From Embleya scabrispora DSM 41855 (GTDB lineage Bacteria > Actinomycetota > Actinomycetes > Streptomycetales > Streptomycetaceae), in contig NZ_KB889668.1 of the NCBI RefSeq assembly GCF_000372745.1, positions 62,204 to 126,203 on the forward strand: a DNA stretch of 64,000 bases. The letters are read 5' to 3'. Both the position numbers and the translations under genes were made by a program. This document shows positions 24,782 to 32,700 of this stretch, piece after piece (the first letter of the stretch is position 1; every line of letters begins with the position of its first letter). The notes below the pieces were generated by a model. That model was not told the origin of the DNA and did no database searches. It saw only the letters and a program-made list of their open reading frames with translations.

Positions 24782-27700
24782 ATGAGTCCAACCGCCTTCC
24801 CAGCACTCGATCCGGCCGCATCCCTGGCCGCTCCGGTCGATGCCCGGATCGATCAATCGCCCGCGTCGATCGCTCTGATCGCCGGCGAACACCGGCTCTC
24901 CTACCGCGAGTTGGGCGCGCAGGCCGATCTGGTCGGGGCGCGCCTGGCGGCGGCCGGGGTGACCAAGGGCGATCTGGTCGGCGTCTGCCTGCCGCGCACC
25001 CCGCACCTGGTCGCGACGCTGATCGCGGTGCTGCGCGCGGGCGCCGCGTATGTCCCGCTGGACCCGGAGTACCCACGCGAGCGCCTGGAATGGGTGATCG
25101 GCGACGCGCGGGCTCCCCTCGTGGTCACCGACCGCGCGCACGAGCACCTGCTCGCCGGCGCGACGGCCGGCCTCGTGTACGTCGACGCCGAGCCGCCCAC
25201 CGACGTGCGGCCGGCCCGGGCGCACACCGGTCCGGACGATCTCGCCTATGTGCTCTACACCTCCGGTTCCACCGGCCGTCCCAAGGGCGTTCGGGTGACC
25301 CACCGGGGGGTCACCGCGATGCTGCGCTGGGCGGCCGACACCTACCGGCCGGACCAGACCCGAGGGGTGCTGTTCGCCACCTCCGTGTGCTTCGACATCT
25401 CGGTCTACGAGATATTCTTCCCGCTCGCGGTCGGCGGCACGGTGATCCTGGTGGAGAACGTGCTCGCACTCGCCGACGCGCCCGCCCGGGACGAGGTCAC
25501 CCTGATCAACACCGTGCCCAGCGCGATCGCCGCGCTGTTACGCGGTCCCGGACTGCCGCCCGAGGTGCGCACGATCAACCTGGTCGGCGAGGCGCTCTCG
25601 CGTCGGGTCGCGGACCAGGTGTACGCGTGCCCGCAGATCGAGCGGCTGTACAACCTGTACGGGCCGACCGAGGACACCGTGTACTCCACCTGGGCGCTGG
25701 TGGATCGCACCGATCGCGCCGAGCCGCTGATCGGCATACCGCTGCCGGGGACCACCGCGCATGTACACGACGAGCACGGCGAACTCGCCCCGCCAGGCGA
25801 ACTCGGTGAGCTCTACCTCGCGGGCGAGGGCCTCGCGCAGGGCTATCACGGGCGTCCGGACCTGACCGCCGAGCGGTTCGTCACGGTGGCGGGGGAGCGC
25901 CGATACCGCACCGGCGACCTGGTCCGCCGCCGGCCCGACGGCGCGCTGGAGTATCACGGGCGAGTGGACCACCAGGTCAAGCTGCGCGGCTTCCGGATCG
26001 AACTCGGCGAGATCGAGGCCGTTCTGACCGGTCATCCGGGCGTGCAGGCCGCTGCCGTGGTGCTGCGCGAGGACGCGGCGGGACCCTACCTGGCGGCGTT
26101 CGTGCAGGGCGCCGACCGGACGCCCGAGCCCACCCCGGCCGAGCTGCGCGCGCATTGCCTGACCCGGGTTCCCACCTACATGCTGCCGGACGCGGTGACC
26201 GTGCTCGCGGACCTGCCGCTCACCCTCAACGGCAAGATCGACCGCAACGCGCTGCCCGCCGCGACGCGATCCCGGTTCCGGGACGCCGAGTTCGTCGCGC
26301 CGCGGACGCCGACCGAGACCCGGATCACCGAACTCTTTCGCGACGTGCTCGACGCCTCCCGGATCGGGGTGCACGACCCGTTCCTGGAATCGGGCGGCAA
26401 CTCGCTGCTCGCCGTGGGCCTGCTGGCCCGGATCGAGCGGACCTGCGGAGTCCGGATCCCGCTCGACGCGTTCTTCGCCGGCCCCACGCCGGCCGCCGTG
26501 GCCGAGCGGGTGGACCGCGCCGAGGGCACCACCACCTCGATGGTCGAACCACCGCACCGCGAACCGCACGGACCCGCGCTGGTGGGCACTGTGCAACGCG
26601 AGTTCACCATGCACGAGTTGGTCATGCCGGGCAGCGCGCTGTACAGCGTGCCGCTGCGGATCCGGGCCACCGGTGCCCTGGACGTGGCCGCGCTGGGCCG
26701 GGCGCTGGGTGAGGTGGTACGTCGGCACGAGGTGCTGCGCACCGCGCTGGTGCACCGGGCCGGCGAACCGGTGGCCGAGATCCGCCCGCCCTACCCGGTC
26801 GAGGTGCCGGTGCTCGACCTGCCCGACACGGCCGGCGACGGGGACGGGCACGAGGAACGCCTGGACGCCCTGCTGCGCGCCGAGGCGGCCCGGCCGCTGG
26901 ACCGGGCCGAGGGCCGACTGCTGCGCGCACTGGTCGTGCGGGTGCGCCCGGACCGGCACGAACTGCTGCTCACCGTGCACCACATCGCGATGGACGGCTG
27001 GTCGATCGGCCTGCTGCTGCGCGACCTGGCGCGTGCCTACCAGGGGTTGCCGCTCGCCGAACCGGCCCTGCAATACCGCGACGTGGCCGCCTGGGAGCGG
27101 CGCTACGCGGACGCCGAACACCAGGAGGCGCGGCGCTGGGCCGGCCGGCTGGAGGGCCTGGGCGTCGAACAGCACCTGCCCGGGGACCGCGACCACCCGG
27201 ACCCCTTCGACCCGAGCGGAGCCCGCCTGGCGCGCCGCCTGGATCCCGAACTCATGCGCGCCGCCGAGGAGTGGGCGGCGGGCGAGGGCGCCAGTCTGTA
27301 CATGACCCTGCTCGCCGCGCTCGGCACGCTCGTGCATCGCTGCACCGGCCGCACCGATCAGGCCGTACTGACTCCGTTCGCGGCCCGCCCGCTGCCCGAA
27401 CTGGAGGGCGTGCTCGGTCCGTTGCTCAACACCGTGCCGCTGCGATTCCGGATCGAGGGCACCGACACCTTTCGCGAGGTGGTGCACCGGCTGCGTCCGG
27501 TGGTGCTGGACGCGCTCGACCACTGTGCGCTGCCCTATCTGGAGCAGCTCCGCTTCGCCGGCGTGTTCGGCGCGGAGACCGCGACCCCCGTGTCGCAGAT
27601 CCTGCTCGCGGTCCAGAACCACCCGGGCGCGACGGTGGAACTGCCGGATCTGACCCTGGAGTTCCTGAACGAGGTGTGCAACGGCGGGGCCAAGGTCGAC

Positions 27701-29782
27701 CTGTCGATGTTCGTCGAGTTCCCGGCTTCCGGACCGCTGTTGTCCGTGGAGTATCGCACCGGACGCTACGACCCGGCCTCGATCGAGATGATCATCGACC
27801 ACCTGATGTCGGTACTGGCCGAGGCGCTGGCCGCGCCGGACCGGGCGATCGAAGAAACGATCATGCTCGACCCGGCCGAATATCGACGCCTGGTCGAGGC
27901 GGACAACCCGGCCCCGACCGCACGGCCCGAGCTGTGTCTGCCCGATCTCCTCGCGGAGCAGATCGCCCGCACCCCGCACAGGACCGCCGTCTCGGCCGAC
28001 ACCGGCACCCTCACCTACGCCGAACTCGACGCGGTCGCATACCGATTGGCCAATACCCTACGAGCCCACGGAGCCGAACGCGGCACCCTCGTGGCGATCG
28101 CCATGCCCCGCTCCCACCTGCTGCCCGCGGCCCTGCTGGGCGTCCTGCGCACCGGGGCCGCCTACCTGCCGATCGACACCGACCAACCGATCGCTCGCAA
28201 CCGGGCGTTGCTCGACGACGCCAAGGTCACCCTGATCGTGGGGGAGCGGGTACATGCGGCGGCCACCCCGCTGCTGACCGATCCCGGCTACGAGGTGGTC
28301 CTCGTGGACGGTCCGGAGGTCGCCGCCGCCTCCTCGGCGGCGCTGCCCGGACGGGCCGAGGTCGAGGACCCGGCCTACCTGATCCACACCTCCGGCTCCA
28401 CGGGTAGGCCGAAGGCGGTGGTGGTACCGCACCGGGCGATCGTGAACTTCCTGCTCTCGATGGCCGACCGGCCCGGACTCGGCGCCGCCGACACGATGGC
28501 CGCCGTCACCACGCTCACCTTCGACATCGCCGCGCTGGAACTGTGGCTGCCCCTGGTGGTCGGCGCCCGGGTCGAGATCGCCTCCCGGGAGACCGCCGGC
28601 GACGGAGGCAGGCTCGCCGAGTGGCTCGCCCGCCGCGAGGTGACGGTATGTCAGGCCACGCCGGCCACCTGGCGCATGTTGCTCGACGCGCACTGGTCCG
28701 GCCGGCCCGACCTGGTGGCGCTGTGCGGCGGCGAGGCGCTGACCGGGGACCTGGCCGGTGCCCTGCTCGACCGCTGCGCGCGGGTGTGGAACATGTACGG
28801 CCCCACCGAGACCACCGTCTGGTCCACCGTCCTGCGGGTGGATCGCGCGCATGCGGCACGGCGTGTGGTTCCGCTCGGTACGCCGATCGCCAACACCCGC
28901 GTGTACGTGCTGGACGCGGCAGGGCGGCCCGCGCCGGTCAACGCTCCCGGCGAGTTGTGCATCGCCGGCGCCGGGGTCGCACTCGGCTACCTCGGCCGGG
29001 CCGAACAGACCGCCGAGCGCTTCGTCCGTGACCCCCTGGGCCCGCCCGGCACGCTGATGTACCGGACCGGCGACATCGCCTGCCGGCGCCGCGACGGCAC
29101 GCTCGAGTACCACGGCCGCGCCGACCATCAGGTCAAGCTGCGCGGCTTCCGGATCGAACTCGGGGAGATCGAGGCCGCATTGACCGCGCTCGCGGGCGTC
29201 ACCGGCGCGGTCGCCACGTTGTGGCGGGGACCGGCCGGACCGACCCTGGTCGGCTACGTCGTCACCGAGACCGCGTTCGACGCCGCCGATCTGAGCGCCG
29301 CGCTCGGCGAACGGCTGCCCCGGCACCTGGTGCCCGGGGTGTTCGTCCCGCTCGACGCACTGCCGCTGACCCCGGCCGGCAAGATCGACCGGGCCGCCCT
29401 GCCCGAACCCCGACCCGGTGGCAGCGGCGCCCCGCCCGAGGGCGACTGCGAGGAGATCCTGGCCGAGATCTGGCACGAGTTGCTCGGTCCGGATCGCATC
29501 GGCCGCGACGACGGATTCCTCGCGCTTGGCGGCAATTCGCTTCTCGCGCTGCGCCTGATGGCCCTGGTGAGCGAACGCTTCGAGATCGACTTCCCGTTGC
29601 GCGTCGTCTTCGAGGCGCCGACCCTGGCTGCGATGGCCCGGCGGATCGAGGACATCCTGCTCAGCGAACTCGACCAGCCCGGTGCCCCCGCACAGCCCGA
29701 TGCCTTCGGCGACCCGGGCCCGCACGGCGACCGGGTCGGCCCCGGCACCCCGATCACCTCGACCGACCTGGACGCGGGATGA
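24782..29782 (+). CDS. Non-ribosomal peptide synthetase, loading module plus module 2 (A-T-C-A-T)
   Basis: 1666 aa. ATG 24782 is chosen for the AGGAG five bases before it and the short lead into the first adenylation (A) domain. A1 occupies about 20-520 (YTSGSTGRPKG at 159, YGPTED at 293, NGKIDRNAL near 483), and carrier T1 has SGGNSLLA with the phosphopantetheine Ser near 540. The C domain (about 590-1020) has an intact HHIAMDG at 733. A2 spans about 1060-1560 (HTSGSTGRPKA at 1202, YGPTETT at 1339), and T2 Ser is near 1586. There is no initial condensation domain, so this protein starts the chain. Specificity positions read by eye are DIYNNVLVY for A1 (closest to alanine codes such as DLFNNALTYK) and DILQLGMVW for A2 (glycine, DILQLGLIWK). 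No epimerase domain. Overlaps the next gene by ATGA. Confidence 0.95.
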   Translation: MSPTAFPALDPAASLAAPVDARIDQSPASIALIAGEHRLSYRELGAQADLVGARLAAAGVTKGDLVGVCLPRTPHLVATLIAVLRAGAAYVPLDPEYPRERLEWVIGDARAPLVVTDRAHEHLLAGATAGLVYVDAEPPTDVRPARAHTGPDDLAYVLYTSGSTGRPKGVRVTHRGVTAMLRWAADTYRPDQTRGVLFATSVCFDISVYEIFFPLAVGGTVILVENVLALADAPARDEVTLINTVPSAIAALLRGPGLPPEVRTINLVGEALSRRVADQVYACPQIERLYNLYGPTEDTVYSTWALVDRTDRAEPLIGIPLPGTTAHVHDEHGELAPPGELGELYLAGEGLAQGYHGRPDLTAERFVTVAGERRYRTGDLVRRRPDGALEYHGRVDHQVKLRGFRIELGEIEAVLTGHPGVQAAAVVLREDAAGPYLAAFVQGADRTPEPTPAELRAHCLTRVPTYMLPDAVTVLADLPLTLNGKIDRNALPAATRSRFRDAEFVAPRTPTETRITELFRDVLDASRIGVHDPFLESGGNSLLAVGLLARIERTCGVRIPLDAFFAGPTPAAVAERVDRAEGTTTSMVEPPHREPHGPALVGTVQREFTMHELVMPGSALYSVPLRIRATGALDVAALGRALGEVVRRHEVLRTALVHRAGEPVAEIRPPYPVEVPVLDLPDTAGDGDGHEERLDALLRAEAARPLDRAEGRLLRALVVRVRPDRHELLLTVHHIAMDGWSIGLLLRDLARAYQGLPLAEPALQYRDVAAWERRYADAEHQEARRWAGRLEGLGVEQHLPGDRDHPDPFDPSGARLARRLDPELMRAAEEWAAGEGASLYMTLLAALGTLVHRCTGRTDQAVLTPFAARPLPELEGVLGPLLNTVPLRFRIEGTDTFREVVHRLRPVVLDALDHCALPYLEQLRFAGVFGAETATPVSQILLAVQNHPGATVELPDLTLEFLNEVCNGGAKVDLSMFVEFPASGPLLSVEYRTGRYDPASIEMIIDHLMSVLAEALAAPDRAIEETIMLDPAEYRRLVEADNPAPTARPELCLPDLLAEQIARTPHRTAVSADTGTLTYAELDAVAYRLANTLRAHGAERGTLVAIAMPRSHLLPAALLGVLRTGAAYLPIDTDQPIARNRALLDDAKVTLIVGERVHAAATPLLTDPGYEVVLVDGPEVAAASSAALPGRAEVEDPAYLIHTSGSTGRPKAVVVPHRAIVNFLLSMADRPGLGAADTMAAVTTLTFDIAALELWLPLVVGARVEIASRETAGDGGRLAEWLARREVTVCQATPATWRMLLDAHWSGRPDLVALCGGEALTGDLAGALLDRCARVWNMYGPTETTVWSTVLRVDRAHAARRVVPLGTPIANTRVYVLDAAGRPAPVNAPGELCIAGAGVALGYLGRAEQTAERFVRDPLGPPGTLMYRTGDIACRRRDGTLEYHGRADHQVKLRGFRIELGEIEAALTALAGVTGAVATLWRGPAGPTLVGYVVTETAFDAADLSAALGERLPRHLVPGVFVPLDALPLTPAGKIDRAALPEPRPGGSGAPPEGDCEEILAEIWHELLGPDRIGRDDGFLALGGNSLLALRLMALVSERFEIDFPLRVVFEAPTLAAMARRIEDILLSELDQPGAPAQPDAFGDPGPHGDRVGPGTPITSTDLDAG

Positions 29783-32700
29783 CCGACTCCGAAGAGATCC
29801 TGACCACCCGTCCCGAGCCCGACCCGGCGCAGGCCCGCCGCGAACTGCTCCGTCGCCGGCTGGCCAGGGCGCGCGTGGCGACACCCCGCGCCGACCTGAT
29901 GCCCAGACCCGCGGACGTGCCCGCGCCGCTGTCCGCGGCGCAGCGCCGGATGTGGTTCCTCGCCCAGTACGAACCCGACGGCGCCGCCTACAACATGCCG
30001 CTCGTGCTGCGCCTGACCGGACGGCCGGACGAGGACGCGCTGGTGGCGGCGCTGACCGACGTGGTCGCCCGGCACGAGGTGCTGCGCACGGTGTATCCCA
30101 GCGTGGACGGGCACGTCTTGCCCACCGTGCACGACATCGACCAGTTCCGGGTGTCCGTGCTCGACCCGCCCGAGCCGGACGTGCCCGGGCTGCTCGCCGC
30201 CGAGGCCCGCCGCCCGTTCGACCTCGCCGGCGAACTGCCGATCCGAGCAACGCTGTTGCGTTCGTCCGAGCGGTACGTGCTGAGCGTGGTGCTGCACCAC
30301 ATCGCGGCCGACGCGTGGTCGGTGGGCGTGCTGTTTCGGGACCTGGCCGCCGCGTACACCGCGCGGTGTGCCGGGCATCCACCCGAACTCGCGCCGCTGC
30401 CGGTGCAGTACGCGGACGTCGCGTACCGGCAGCAGACCACGCTCGCGGCCGAGCTCGACCGGCAGTCGGCCTGGTGGCTGGCTCGACTACACGGTGCGTC
30501 CGGCACGGTGACCGTGCCGGTGGACCGCCCGCGTCCGGCCGTCGCGGACACCCGGGGCGAGCGGATCGAGGTCGCCTTCGGGGCGGAGCGCTCGCGGCGG
30601 ATCCGCGCTCTGGCCGAACGCACCGGCGGCACCACGTACATGGTGCTGTTGACCGCCCTGCAGATCGTGCTGGCCCGGTACAACGGGACCACGGACGTCA
30701 CGGTGGGCAGTCCGGTCGCCGGACGCACGCACAGCAGTACCGATGCCCTAATCGGCTGCTTCGTGAACACGTTGGCCATGCGTACCGACCTGTCCGGCGA
30801 GCCGACCGTGCGGGAGTTGCTGGGGCGGGTGCGGGAGCACACCCTGGCCGCCTTCGCCCGGCAGGAACTTCCGTTCGACAGGCTGATCGACGCGCTCGGC
30901 CCGGACCGGGAACTCGCCTACACGCCGCTGTTCCAGGTCCTGCTGAACGTGCACAACCAGGCGCCCGCCCGTCCCGTGCTGCCCGGTGTCGAGGTCGAGT
31001 GGTGCGACACGCACACCGGCGCCGCCAAGTTCGACCTGGCCATCGCCGTGCTCGACACCGCCCCCGGCGACGAACTGGTCGCCGACCTGGTCTGGCGCAG
31101 CGTGCTCTACGACGAGGCGACCATCCGACGGGTGTTCGGTCACCTGACCACCGTGCTGGACGCGATGAGCGCCGACCCGGACCGCTCGGTGGACGAGTTG
31201 CCGCTGCTGACGGCCGCCGAGGAGCGCCGGCTCACCGGGTGGAACGACACCGCCCGGGACTGGGACACCGAGGGTACGCTGCACGCCCTGGTCGAGGAGC
31301 AGGCCCGGCGCACCCCGGACGCACCCGCCGTGCGCGGTGTCGACGGCGAGTTGAGCTACGCCGAACTCGACGCGCGGGCGGAGGGGTTGGCACATCGGCT
31401 GCGCGGATCGGGAGTGGGCCCGGATCGGGTCGTCGGGCTGTTCGCGGAGCGTTCGGTGGCGCTGATCGTGGGCATGCTCGGCATCCTCAAGGCCGGTGGT
31501 GCCTATCTGCCGCTGGACCCGCTGTATCCGGACGAACGGATCCGGGCGCTGCTGGGCGCGGCCGACGCGGTCGCGGTGGTCACGACCGGGGAACTGCGGG
31601 CGCGCGTGGCCGGTTCGTTGCCGATCGTGGTACCCGAGGCGGGCCCTGCGGCTCCGGAGGGCAGCGGGCCGGTCACCTCGGCTGCCCCGATTGTCCCGGG
31701 CGCCTCGGCCGCCTCGGGCACGGAGGCAGGGCCCGGCAACCTCTGCTACGTGTTGTTCACGTCCGGGTCCACCGGCACCCCCAAGGCGGTGGCCGTCGAG
31801 CATCGCAATTACCGCAACTACCTGTCCGGCCTGCGCGAGCGGGTGGGTCCGGGGCGCGCGGCCGACGGGCGGCCGTGGAACTGGGCGCTGGTTTCCACCT
31901 TCGCCGCCGACCTGGGCACCACCAATGTGTTCGGCGCGCTCACCGGCGGTGGGTGTCTGCACCTGTTGACCCGGGAGCAGGCCACCGATCCGGACGCGTT
32001 CGCCCGGTATCTGCGCGCCCATCAAATCGATGCGATGAAGTTGGTGCCCAGCCACCTGGAGGGCCTGGCCGCGCTCGGCGACCGGCTCGCCGAGGTGCTT
32101 CCGCGTGAGCTGTTGATCTGTGCGGGCGAGCCGCTGCGCGCCGATCTGGTGGACCGGATCCGAGCGGCCCGACCGGAGTTGACGCTGCACAACCACTACG
32201 GGCCGACCGAGACCACGGTGTCGATGCTCGGCGCACCGGTTTCGGCCGTGCCGGCCGGCGCGGCGAGTGCGCTGCTGGGACTGCCGTTCGGCAACGTCGG
32301 CGCGCATGTGCTGGACGGGCACGGCCGCGAGTTGCCGGTGGGTGTGCCGGGCGAGTTGTACGTGACCGGGGCCGGGTTGGCCCGCGGCTACCTGGGTCGG
32401 CGGGAGCTGACCGCGGAGCGCTTCGTCGAGTGGGCCGGGCGGCGCGCGTATCGCACCGGCGACCTGGTCCGGCGGCGTCCCGATGGCCTGATCGAGTTCC
32501 TCGGCCGGGCCGATCACCAGGTCAAGATCCGCGGCTTCCGGGTCGAGATCGGCGAGGTCGAGGCCGAACTGGCCGCGCAGCCGGGTGTCCGCGAGGCGAT
32601 CGTGGTGGCCCGCGGCGAAGGGGCGGCGCGCAAGCTGGTCGGCTATGTGGTCGCGGACCCGAGCGCCGAGGTGGACGGCGCCGCGATTCGGGCAGCCACC

